From Halogeometricum rufum (GTDB taxonomy: Archaea > Halobacteriota > Halobacteria > Halobacteriales > Haloferacaceae), in the NCBI RefSeq assembly GCF_900112175.1, contig NZ_FOYT01000002.1, positions 992,001-1,056,000 on the forward strand: DNA of 64,000 nucleotides, given 5' to 3'. Below, one piece after another: positions 38,145-46,283 of the stretch (position 1 is its first letter; each line of letters opens with the position of its first letter). The notes below the pieces were generated by a model. It was given only the letters and a program-made list of their open reading frames with translations, was not told where the DNA came from and ran no database searches. The position numbers and the translations under genes are program-made.

Positions 38145-38735
38145 GTGGACCTCGCGCTCCTCTACAGCGGCGGCAAGGACTCGACGCTGGCCGCCCTCCT
38201 GCTCGATTCGTTCTACGAGGTGACGCTCGTGACGGCTCACTTCGACGTCACGGGAGACTGGGAACACGCCCGCGACGCCGCCGACAGACTCGGCTACGAC
38301 TTCGACGTGGTCGAACTCGACCGGGAGGTGGCCGAGTCGGCCGCCGCGCGGATGGTCGAGGACGGCTACCCGCGCAACGGCATCCAACAGGTCCACGAAC
38401 ACGCCCTCGAACGCGTGGCCGAGTTGGACGTGGACGCCATCGCCGACGGGACGCGCCGCGACGACCGGGTGCCCACCGTCTCGCGCGCGCAGGCGCAGAG
38501 CCTCGAAGACCGGCACGACGTGGACTACCTGGCACCGCTGTCCGGCTTCGGCCGTCGGGCCGTGGACCGACTCGTGGACGCCAACTTGGAGGTCGAGAGC
38601 GGTCCCTCCGAACGAATCACGAAGGGCGACTACGAGACCGAACTCCGCGCGCTCATCGCCGAGGAACACGGGCCGGACACCGTCGAGACGGTGTTCCCCG
38701 AACACGAGCAGACGTACGTGCGCGGTCTGAAGTAG
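38145..38735 (+). CDS. PP-loop ATPase (adenine nucleotide alpha hydrolase-like, DUF7411-like)
   Basis: A 196-residue protein starting with GTG. The pyrophosphate loop SGGKDSTLAALLL is at residues 8-20, and IADGTRRDDRVPTVSRAQAQSLEDRH occupies the position of the second ATP-binding segment. Enzymes with this fold adenylate a substrate, often a tRNA base or a carboxylate. Five bases separate it from the PDCD5 gene, so it is translated from the S19e-PDCD5 mRNA, which suggests a role in translation or RNA modification. No cysteine pairs for thiolation are seen. Confidence 0.82.
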   Translation: MDLALLYSGGKDSTLAALLLDSFYEVTLVTAHFDVTGDWEHARDAADRLGYDFDVVELDREVAESAAARMVEDGYPRNGIQQVHEHALERVAELDVDAIADGTRRDDRVPTVSRAQAQSLEDRHDVDYLAPLSGFGRRAVDRLVDANLEVESGPSERITKGDYETELRALIAEEHGPDTVETVFPEHEQTYVRGLK

Positions 38736-38769
38736 GGCGGGCGGTCGCCGCGGTCGACCCTGACGCGCC

Positions 38770-39213
38770 TCAGGCGGTCCGGGACTCGCGGAACCGCTCG
38801 ATTCGTTCGACGTCGCGGCGGAGATAGTCGGGGGCGCGGTCCCGTTCGGCGAGCGACGCGGGCGTGAGCCATCGGACCGCCGCGACTTCCTCCGGGGCGC
38901 CGCGGTGGGCCTCGCCGCCGACGTGTTCGCACAGGGTGACGACGTTGAGACAGGGAGTCCCGTCGTCGGCCTCGAACGTCCGACTGCAGACGTACTCCAC
39001 GGAGCCGACTTCGACGCCGACCTCCTCCGCGAGTTCGCGTTCGACCGCCCGCTCTATCGCCTCCTCTCCGCCGGGCGGACGCTCCAGTTTCCCGCCCGGG
39101 AACGCGAGCGACCCGGCGGCGTGCGACTCGTCCGCACCGCGTTCGACGAAGAGGTACTCGCCGTCCCGAACGACGGCGCCGTCGACGTTGACGACGTACC
39201 CGTAGTCTTCCAT
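38770..39213 (-). CDS. NUDIX hydrolase
   Basis: A 147-residue protein with a Nudix box of slightly extended spacing: GGKLERPPGGEEAIERAVERELAEEVG, where REL-EE and the preceding Glu give the Mg site. The beta strands VNVDGAVVRDGEYLFVERG and CSRTFEADDGTPCLNVVTLC flank it. It should hydrolyse a nucleoside diphosphate linked to X; the substrate is not readable. The ATG at 39213 (MEDYGYVVN) lies divergent from, and close to, the EamA gene. Confidence 0.88.
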   Translation of the reverse strand: MEDYGYVVNVDGAVVRDGEYLFVERGADESHAAGSLAFPGGKLERPPGGEEAIERAVERELAEEVGVEVGSVEYVCSRTFEADDGTPCLNVVTLCEHVGGEAHRGAPEEVAAVRWLTPASLAERDRAPDYLRRDVERIERFRESRTA

Positions 39214-39337
39214 GGTCGACGGTGTCGACGCCGAAGCATCGTTTTTTCTGAGCCACGGTACCGTCTCGCACGCCAAGGGGCGCCGGCGACGCCGCAATCG
39301 AACGGTTTTCGTGGCGGCGGCGACAGCGACAGACCAG

Positions 39338-40258
39338 ATGGACGCCTCGCTCGCCGCCGTCGCCCTCCAGTCGGGCGGTCTCTCGCTCTCGCTCCCGCCG
39401 GGCGTCGGCTACGCCGTCGTCGCCGCGTTCGTCTGGGGGACGTACATCTTCGCGCTCAAACGCTACTTCGACTACCCGGGCACCGTCCTGACCGTCTGCG
39501 TCAACGTGGCCGCCATCCTGTGGTACCTCCCGCTCACGCTGTCGACGCCGCCGTCCGCGGTCCCCGACGCGGGGACCATCGGCGTCGCAGACGCGGGAAT
39601 CCTCCTCCTGACCGTCGTCACGACGGCGGCCGCCTTCCTCGTCTTCCTCGCGGCCCTCGACGCGGGCGAAGTGTCCTACGTCGCCCCCATCAACAAGGTG
39701 GTGCCGGTGTTCGTCCTCCCTATCGAGGTGCTGTTCCTGCAGGAACGGCTCGAACCGATTCAGATTGCGGGCGTCGTCGTCGCCACCCTCGCGGTGTACG
39801 TCGCGAACTACCGCCGCGGCTACCTCCTCGACCCGTTGCGGAAGGCGGTCACCGCCCGGCCCGCGCAGTTGGCCCTGCTCAGCGCCGCCTGCTACGCCGT
39901 CAGCGACGTGGGCAAGCGCCTCGTCCTCCAAGAGATGAGCGTCCCGACGACGCTGTGGGTGCCGACGCTCCTCGGCGGCGTCGTCGTCGTCCTCCTCCCC
40001 CTCGTCGTCCGCGACTGGGTGCCCGTGCGCGGGGACCTGCCGAAGTTCGCCCTCGCGGGCGCGGGCGTCGCCCTCGGCGAACACGTCACGTCGCTGGCGT
40101 TCGCCGCCGCCCCGGCGAGCATCGCCTCGCCGGTCATCAACACGCAGGCCGTCGTCGCCGTCCTCCTCGGCGGCGTCGTCCTCCGGGAACGCGCGTTCGG
40201 GACGCGCCTCGTCGCCGCCGCACTCGCCGTCACCGGCGTCGGCCTCATCGCGCTGTGA
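39338..40258 (+). CDS. EamA/DMT-family transporter
   Basis: A 306-residue membrane protein with about ten hydrophobic segments arranged as two EamA repeats. FVWGTYIFALKRYFDYPG opens the first and SAACYAVSDVGKRLVLQEMSV the second. The repeated APINKVVPVFVLPIEVLFLQE and ASPVINTQAVVAVLLGGVVLRE pair is diagnostic. It likely exports or imports small metabolites. The start at 39338 excludes an Arg-rich extension of the open frame. Confidence 0.88.
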   Translation: MDASLAAVALQSGGLSLSLPPGVGYAVVAAFVWGTYIFALKRYFDYPGTVLTVCVNVAAILWYLPLTLSTPPSAVPDAGTIGVADAGILLLTVVTTAAAFLVFLAALDAGEVSYVAPINKVVPVFVLPIEVLFLQERLEPIQIAGVVVATLAVYVANYRRGYLLDPLRKAVTARPAQLALLSAACYAVSDVGKRLVLQEMSVPTTLWVPTLLGGVVVVLLPLVVRDWVPVRGDLPKFALAGAGVALGEHVTSLAFAAAPASIASPVINTQAVVAVLLGGVVLRERAFGTRLVAAALAVTGVGLIAL

Positions 40259-40309
40259 CGGTTCGGTGCTGGGGAAGACATTTACCGACGCTGACGCGTC
40301 TCCGGAACG

Positions 40310-41512
40310 ATGCCCGAGTGGTCCCGCAGAGACGTCCTCCGCGGCCTCGGCGTCGCCGGCGCGGCCGGCGTCCTCGGCGGCGGGTGGTACCTCGCGGAGC
40401 GACCGCACTGTCGCCCCCCGACGGAACCGCTGTGGACGTACCACGGCGAGTACTGGGGGCCGGTCGTCCCGACGGAACGCGGCCTCCTCGTCCCTGAAGG
40501 GCACGGCGTCACCGGGGGCGACCGGTACCGCCTCGCCGTCCTCGACCCGTACCGCGGACAGGCCAACTGGACGACGGTGTCGGTGGGCGGCGGATTCGGT
40601 GTCCCCGCCCTCCGCGACGACACCGTCTACGTCGGCACCGGCGTCGACACCGTCCGCGCCCACGACGCCGAGACGGGTCGCCTCCGGTGGGAGTACGACG
40701 CGGACGGCGCGGAGGAGTTCGGCGGCGGGGCGTGGGGGCGACCGCTGGTCGCCGACGGCCGCGTCTACGTCGGCGTCTCTCACTCGGAGGACCCGGACGC
40801 CGACCCGTCGGACGGCGGCGACTACACCCACCGCGTCGTCGCCCTCGACCCGTCGGACGGCACCGAACTGTGGGCCACCGAGGTGACGACGATGGTTCGG
40901 ACGGGCGCGGTTCGCGCCGCGGACGTGGTCGTCGCCGCGTCCGAAGACGGTATCGTCCGGGGGTTCGACCCCGCGACGGGCGCGGTCCGGTGGTCCGTCT
41001 CCCTCCCCGGCGAACCCGACTGGCGGCCCACCGTCGCCGGCGAGACGGTTCGCGTCGTCACGACGGACGGCGTGGTCGCGGCGGTGGACCCCGCGGACGG
41101 GTCGGTGAGCGGTCGACGGGAACCGATAGCGGACGTGACCGCCGCCGCCTTCGACGCCGGCACGCTCTACCTCGGCGGGGAGTCCGGGCGCGTTGTCGCT
41201 CTCTCCGCGCCGGTCGAGACGGGAGGGTCCTGGACGCGTCGGTGGACGTACGAGGCCGGAGTCCGAGTCGGTGCGCTGGCCGCGGATGAGTCGGGTACGT
41301 TGGTCGTCGACCAGTCCGGCACGCTCCACCGGGTGACCGACGGTGGCGAACGCGGGGCGCGGGTTCCGCTGGTCGAGAGCGACTACGAGAACCGGTGCGG
41401 GTGGCTGCCCGACCACGAGATGCTTCGGGCCGCCGTCCTCGACGACGGGGGGTTGTACGTCTCCTCGATGTGGTGGGTTCGTCGGTTCTCCGCGTCCGAG
41501 CTGGTGTCTTGA
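40310..41512 (+). CDS. Tat-exported PQQ-like beta-propeller protein
   Basis: A 400-residue secreted protein. The N-terminus SRRDVLRGLGVAGAAGVLGG is a twin-arginine signal. The rest is built of about seven blades with the repeat Y-VGTGVDTVRAHDAETGRLRWEYD, and similar RVVALDPSDGTELWATEV and RGFDPATGAVRWSVSL segments, as in BamB-like/PQQ-enzyme repeat proteins. The PQQ ligands of true dehydrogenases are not obvious, so a scaffolding or binding role is more likely. Confidence 0.85.
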   Translation: MPEWSRRDVLRGLGVAGAAGVLGGGWYLAERPHCRPPTEPLWTYHGEYWGPVVPTERGLLVPEGHGVTGGDRYRLAVLDPYRGQANWTTVSVGGGFGVPALRDDTVYVGTGVDTVRAHDAETGRLRWEYDADGAEEFGGGAWGRPLVADGRVYVGVSHSEDPDADPSDGGDYTHRVVALDPSDGTELWATEVTTMVRTGAVRAADVVVAASEDGIVRGFDPATGAVRWSVSLPGEPDWRPTVAGETVRVVTTDGVVAAVDPADGSVSGRREPIADVTAAAFDAGTLYLGGESGRVVALSAPVETGGSWTRRWTYEAGVRVGALAADESGTLVVDQSGTLHRVTDGGERGARVPLVESDYENRCGWLPDHEMLRAAVLDDGGLYVSSMWWVRRFSASELVS

Positions 41513-41588
41513 CACGCGGCGGTCGGACGCGTCACCGCCTGGGACGGCCTTCAACACTTTCAAGCGCGCTAGCCGCGAATCCCGCCAC

Positions 41589-42884
41589 ATGTACGACCGA
41601 CTCAAGGGATTTCGTGACTTCTACGCCGAGGAGATGGCCGCCCGGCGGCAGGTGTTCGACACCGTCGAGGACGCCGCCGCGCGGTACGGCTTCCGGGAGA
41701 TAGCGACGCCCGCCCTCGAACGGACCCAGATGTACGTGGACAAGAGCGGCGAGGAGATCGTCGAGGAACTGTACGCCTTCGAGGACAAGGGCGGCCGCGA
41801 GGTGTCGCTGACGCCGGAGTTGACGCCGACCGTCGCCCGGATGGTCGTCGAGAAGCAACAGGAGCTATCGAAGCCCATCAAGTGGGTCTCGACGCGGCCG
41901 TTCTGGCGCTTCGAGCAGGTACAGCAGGGTCGCTTCCGGGAGTTCTACCAGACGAACGTGGACATCTTCGGCTCCTCGGAACCCGAGGCCGACGCCGAGG
42001 TTCTCGCCGTCGCCGCCGACGCCCTCACCAGCCTCGGCCTGACGGCCGAGGACTTCGAGTTCCGCGTCTCCCACCGCGACATCCTCGGCGGTCTGCTGGA
42101 CTCGTTCGACGCCGACGTGGACACGCGAGACGCCATCCGCGCCGTCGACAAGCGCGCCAAGGTCGAGGACGAGGAGTACCTCGGACTGCTGTCCGACGCC
42201 GGACTCTCCTACGACCAGGCCCGCGAGTTCGACGACCTCATCGCCGCGGGTGACTTGGACGCCATCGCGGAGTTCGGCGGCGACGACGTGGCCGACGCCG
42301 TGGCGAACCTGCGGGCCGTCCTCGACGCCGCCGAGGACTTCGGCGCGCGGCGATACTGCGACATCTCGCTGACGACCGCCCGCGGCCTGGACTACTACAC
42401 GGGCGTCGTCTTCGAGTGCTTCGACTCCACCGGCGACGTGTCGCGCGCGGCGTTCGGCGGCGGCCGGTACGACGACCTCATCGAGGAGTTCGGCGGCCAA
42501 CCGACGCCCGCCGTCGGCGTCGCCCTCGGCGACGCGACCCTCCAACTGCTCTGCCAACGCGCGGGCGTCTGGCCCGACGAGGAACTCAGCACCGACTACT
42601 ACGTCCTCACCGTCGGCGACACCCGGAGCGTCGCCTCGCGCGTCGCCCGCGACCTGCGCGACCGCGGTCACGTCGTCGAGACGGACGTCGCCGGTCGCAG
42701 TTTCGGCGCGCAGATGGGGTACGCCGACTCCGTGAACGCCGAGACGGTGGTCATCGTCGGCGAACAGGACTTAGAGAACGACGAGGTGACGGTCAAGGAG
42801 ATGGCCAGCGGCGACCAGACCACCGCGCCCGTCGACGACTTCCCCGGCGACCGGGACCGCCCGACGTACGACGACTTCGCGTAG
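41589..42884 (+). CDS. hisS: Histidyl-tRNA synthetase
   Basis: A 431-residue class II aminoacyl-tRNA synthetase. Motif 1 region is REIATPALERTQMYVDKSG, motif 2 is FWRFEQVQQGRFREFYQTN, the histidine-specific loop is ARGLDYYTGVVFE, and motif 3 is AVGVALGDATLQLL. The C-terminal anticodon-binding domain (DYYVLTVGDTRSVA onward) is present. The ATG at 41589 begins MYDRLKGFRDFY, the conserved start. It is preceded by the PQQ-like gene with 76 bases between. Confidence 0.96.
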   Translation: MYDRLKGFRDFYAEEMAARRQVFDTVEDAAARYGFREIATPALERTQMYVDKSGEEIVEELYAFEDKGGREVSLTPELTPTVARMVVEKQQELSKPIKWVSTRPFWRFEQVQQGRFREFYQTNVDIFGSSEPEADAEVLAVAADALTSLGLTAEDFEFRVSHRDILGGLLDSFDADVDTRDAIRAVDKRAKVEDEEYLGLLSDAGLSYDQAREFDDLIAAGDLDAIAEFGGDDVADAVANLRAVLDAAEDFGARRYCDISLTTARGLDYYTGVVFECFDSTGDVSRAAFGGGRYDDLIEEFGGQPTPAVGVALGDATLQLLCQRAGVWPDEELSTDYYVLTVGDTRSVASRVARDLRDRGHVVETDVAGRSFGAQMGYADSVNAETVVIVGEQDLENDEVTVKEMASGDQTTAPVDDFPGDRDRPTYDDFA

Positions 42885-43073
42885 TCGAGAGCGTCGCGCC
42901 GGCGGCGGGTCGCGGGCCGTCCGAGTACTTTTGCCAGCGCGGCGTGAGGACCAGACGATGCCCGAGAGGACCGTCGGCGACGAAGCAGTCCCGACCGGGA
43001 ACCGGAGCGGCCCCCCACGGAGTCCGGCCGACCGACGACGCGCGCGGACGCGTCGCCGACTCGGAGGACGACG

Positions 43074-44282
43074 ATGCCGATGACCGGGAGCGTGTTCTGG
43101 ATTCTGGTGTTGCTCGCGACGGTCACGAGTCTGGGCACGGCGTGGGCGCTCGGAGCCAACAGCAACTCGCCCCCGTTCGCACCGGCCATCGGCGCGAACG
43201 CGATTTCGACGATGCGGGCCGCGTTCCTCATCGGTATCCTCGCCGCGCTGGGTGCGCTCGCGCAGGGGGGGAGCATCTCGGAGACGGTGGGCGCTGGGCT
43301 CATCGACGGCGTCGCCATCACCTCGCTGGCGGCGACTGCGGGACTCCTGACCGCGACGGCGTTCATGGCCTTCGGCGTGTACACCGGCTATCCGGTCCCG
43401 GCGGCGTTCGCGACGACGGGCGCGATGGTCGGCGTGGGGCTGTCGCTCGGCGGCGCGCCGGCGCTGGACACCTACCGCCGCATCGCGACGTTCTGGGCGC
43501 TCGTGCCGCCGGTCTCCGGGACGCTCGCGTACCTCACCGCCACGGTGCTCCGCCGGGACGACATCCCCGAGACGGTCAGCGTCCCCCTGCTGGCCGGCGT
43601 CGTCGGAGCCATCGTCGCGAACGTCCGACTGAGCGTCATCCCCGCGCCGTCGGGTGCGCAGAACTCCGTCGCCGGGTTCGTCGCGGGCGTCGCGGGAGCG
43701 CCTCCCGTCGCCGGCGTCGACCCCGCGGTGGTCGTCGTGACTCTCCTGTTCGGCGTCGTCAGCTTCCAGTACATCCGGCGACGGACGCAGCAGTCCGTCG
43801 ACAAGGGAGTCAAGACGTTCCTGGTCGTACTCGGGAGCGTCGTCGCCTTCTCCAGCGGCGGGAGTCAGGTGGGGTTGGCGACGGGGCCACTGGAGAACCT
43901 CTACGGGACCGAACTCGGACTGCCGGGCATCGTCCTGTCGGTGCTGGGGGCGGTCGGCATCCTCGGCGGCGCGTGGATGGGCGCTCCGCGACTGCTGCAG
44001 GCGACCTCGCGGGAGTACGCCCAACTCGGCATCCGTCGCTCCATCGCGGCGCTCGTGCCGGGGTTCATCATCGCGCAACTCGCCATCGAACTCGGTATCC
44101 CCATCTCGTTCAACAACATCATCATCTCGGGCGTCATCGGCGGCGGACTCGCCGGGGGGTCCGCGGGCGTGTCCCGGCGGAAAATCGGGGTCACGCTGGC
44201 GTTCTGGCTCCTGACGCTCGTCACGTCGGTCGCCATCGGGTTCGGGGTCTACCGGGCGTTCGCGACGCTGCTCGGCGTGTGA
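43074..44282 (+). CDS. pitB: PiT-family inorganic phosphate permease
   Basis: A 402-residue membrane protein with about ten hydrophobic segments. The duplicated PiT signature is clear: ALGANSNSPPFAPAIGANAIS in the first half (with GANAIST) and LEIGIPISFNNIIISGVIGGG-like sequence in the second (IELGIPISFNNIIISG). It should take up phosphate, or another tetrahedral oxyanion, with a cation. ggagg at 43063-43067 lies six bases before the ATG at 43074, preferred to the ATG at 43080. A UspA gene converges on it, and PiT-UspA pairing is common. The symbol is by family only. Confidence 0.85.
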   Translation: MPMTGSVFWILVLLATVTSLGTAWALGANSNSPPFAPAIGANAISTMRAAFLIGILAALGALAQGGSISETVGAGLIDGVAITSLAATAGLLTATAFMAFGVYTGYPVPAAFATTGAMVGVGLSLGGAPALDTYRRIATFWALVPPVSGTLAYLTATVLRRDDIPETVSVPLLAGVVGAIVANVRLSVIPAPSGAQNSVAGFVAGVAGAPPVAGVDPAVVVVTLLFGVVSFQYIRRRTQQSVDKGVKTFLVVLGSVVAFSSGGSQVGLATGPLENLYGTELGLPGIVLSVLGAVGILGGAWMGAPRLLQATSREYAQLGIRRSIAALVPGFIIAQLAIELGIPISFNNIIISGVIGGGLAGGSAGVSRRKIGVTLAFWLLTLVTSVAIGFGVYRAFATLLGV

Positions 44283-44285
44283 CCG

Positions 44286-44717
44286 TCACCGAACGACCGT
44301 CACGGTCACCGGCGCTTCGCTGACGACTTTCGTGGCGACGGTCCCGAGGAGGCGACTGACGAGTTCGCTCCGCGACCCGCCGTGACCGCCCATGACGACG
44401 TGGTCGACGTCGTGGTCGTCGACGTACGCGAGGATGGTCTCCGCCGGGTCGCCGCGGTCGACGGCCGTCTCCAGCGTCCGGTCCGTCTCGGCGGTCCGTC
44501 GCTCCGCGGCAGCGACGAGTTCGTTCGCCCGTTCGAGCGCGGCCTCCCGCCGGGACTCGTCGCTGCCGACGATGCCGCCCTCGCTCATCGAACTGTCGAG
44601 CGGGGTCACGACGTTCAGCACCGTCACCGGGCAGTCGAACGTGTCGAGGGCGTGGGTCAGCGCCTCGTCCGCCAGCGGCGACCCGTCCAGCGGAACGAGG
44701 ACGTGCGTGGGTGGCAT
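44286..44717 (-). CDS. Universal stress protein (UspA family)
   Basis: A 143-residue protein with the ATP-binding Usp fold. HVLVPLDGSPLADEALTHAL contains the first acidic residue, and VDHVVMGGHGGSRSELVSRLLGTVATKVVSEAPVTVTVVR (residues about 104-143) carries the G-2x-G-9x-G(S/T) nucleotide loop. It may modulate transport or stress responses. The start at 44717 (MPPTHVLV) is chosen over an upstream codon in the same frame. It converges with the phosphate permease, three bases between the stops. Confidence 0.92.
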   Translation of the reverse strand: MPPTHVLVPLDGSPLADEALTHALDTFDCPVTVLNVVTPLDSSMSEGGIVGSDESRREAALERANELVAAAERRTAETDRTLETAVDRGDPAETILAYVDDHDVDHVVMGGHGGSRSELVSRLLGTVATKVVSEAPVTVTVVR

Positions 44718-44824
44718 ACACGCTCTCGGAGGCCGGGGCACAAGTAACCACGCCGAGTCCCCGGGCCGGGTGCGACGGCCCGGCGGCCGTCAGAGCCAAC
44801 AGACGCCCGCGTCGCCTCTCGGTC

Positions 44825-46255
44825 ATGACCGACGCCAGACCGAACGTCCTCTTCCTGCTCACCGACCAAGAGCGCGCCGACCTCGTGGAACCCGGCGGAC
44901 TGCCGGTCGAGACGCCCAACATCGACCGCCTGCGCGAGTCGGGGACGTGGTTCGACCGCGCGTACACGCCGACGAGCATCTGCACGAGTGCGCGGGCCTC
45001 CCTGCTGACCGGACTGTACCCCCACGCCCACGGGATGATAAACAACAGCCACGAGGCCGACGCCATCCGGACGGAGTTGCCCGAGGGCCTGCCCACGTTC
45101 GGCGAGTTGCTCGCCGACGCGGGCTACGAGAACGGCTACGTCGGCAAGTGGCACGTCGGTCGGACGCGCGGGCCCGAGGCGTACGGCTTCGAGTACTTCG
45201 GCGGGAGCGACGACCACCACGACGATTTGGACGAACGCTACCGTCGCTACCTGGAGTCGCTGGACGTGGACGCCGACTCGGAGACGGTCACCGACGCCGT
45301 CTACGCCGACGACGGCGACGAGGAGATGCTCGTCTCCGGCACCACGTCGCTCCCGCCGGAGGCGACGCGGACGTACTTCCTCGCGGAACTCACCGTCGAC
45401 GCCGTCGAGCGTCGGGCGGCGAACGGCGACGCCCCGTTCTTCCACCGGACGGACTTCCTCGGCCCGCACCACCCCTACGTCGTCCCCGAACCGTACGCCT
45501 CGATGTACGACCCCGACGACGTCGAACCGTGGCCGTCGTACGCCGAGACGTTCGACGGGAAACCGCGGGCCCACGACCGCTACCGCCACTACCGCGGCGT
45601 CGACGACTTCGACTGGGAGACGTGGGCGGAACTCGTGGCGAACTACTTCGGCTTCGTCACGTTCATCGACGACCAGTTCGGGCGGATACTGGACGCGCTG
45701 GAACGGACGGGGCTGGCCGACGAGACGGTGGTCGTCCACGCCGCCGACCACGGCGACTTCACGGGGTCGCACCGCCAGTTCAACAAGGGGCCGCTGATGT
45801 ACGAGCAGACGTACCGGATTCCGCTGGTGGTCCGCGACCCGCGGACCGACACCGTCGAGGAGAGCGACGCCTTCGTCCGCCTGCACGACCTGATGCCGAC
45901 GTTCCTCGACTGGGCCGGCGCGGAGACGGCGGCGGAGACGCACGCGCGGAGCCTTCGGCCCCTGCTCTCCGGCGACGAACCCGACGACTGGCCGGACTCG
46001 GTGTACGCGCAGTACCACGGCGACGAGTTCGGCCTCTACTCCCAGCGGATGGTCCGCACCGACCGCTACAAGTTCGTCTACAACGGTCCCGACCGGAACG
46101 AACTGTACGACCTGCGCGAGGACCCGCACGAACTGCGGAACCTCGCGGAACATCCGCACTACGAGGACGTGCGGGAGGCGATGGGGGAGCGACTGGCCGC
46201 GTGGATGGACGACGTGGACGACACGCTGGCCGGGTGGGTGCCGAAGACGCTCTAG
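44825..46255 (+). CDS. Sulfatase-family hydrolase (formylglycine-type Cys)
   Basis: A 476-residue alkaline-phosphatase-superfamily enzyme. Metal ligands include Asp14 in LLTDQER and the pair in HAADHGDFTGSH. The nucleophile position is Cys53 in ICTSARASLLTG, where the usual CxPSR reads CTSAR, so formylglycine formation would have to tolerate Ala for Ser. Lys in VGKWHVG and His-rich GSDDHHDD are also typical. No signal peptide is seen, so a cytoplasmic or phosphodiesterase role is possible. It lies convergent to the next, related gene. Confidence 0.87.
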   Translation: MTDARPNVLFLLTDQERADLVEPGGLPVETPNIDRLRESGTWFDRAYTPTSICTSARASLLTGLYPHAHGMINNSHEADAIRTELPEGLPTFGELLADAGYENGYVGKWHVGRTRGPEAYGFEYFGGSDDHHDDLDERYRRYLESLDVDADSETVTDAVYADDGDEEMLVSGTTSLPPEATRTYFLAELTVDAVERRAANGDAPFFHRTDFLGPHHPYVVPEPYASMYDPDDVEPWPSYAETFDGKPRAHDRYRHYRGVDDFDWETWAELVANYFGFVTFIDDQFGRILDALERTGLADETVVVHAADHGDFTGSHRQFNKGPLMYEQTYRIPLVVRDPRTDTVEESDAFVRLHDLMPTFLDWAGAETAAETHARSLRPLLSGDEPDDWPDSVYAQYHGDEFGLYSQRMVRTDRYKFVYNGPDRNELYDLREDPHELRNLAEHPHYEDVREAMGERLAAWMDDVDDTLAGWVPKTL

Positions 46256-46283
46256 TCGACGGCCGGCCGCCGACTGTCGACGC

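Noticed and set aside
38630-41605. 991-codon open frame on the minus strand across the NUDIX, EamA and PQQ-like genes
   Set aside because: No domain is recognisable and the overlapping genes on either strand have clear family motifs.
42958-43083. A 41-codon ORF that ends in ATGA overlap with the phosphate permease start and lies just after a TATA-like sequence
   Set aside because: The product is Arg/Pro-rich, the pattern of shadow ORFs in this genome and unlike real acidic haloarchaeal proteins. The Shine-Dalgarno-like ggagg before 43074 explains the permease start without it.
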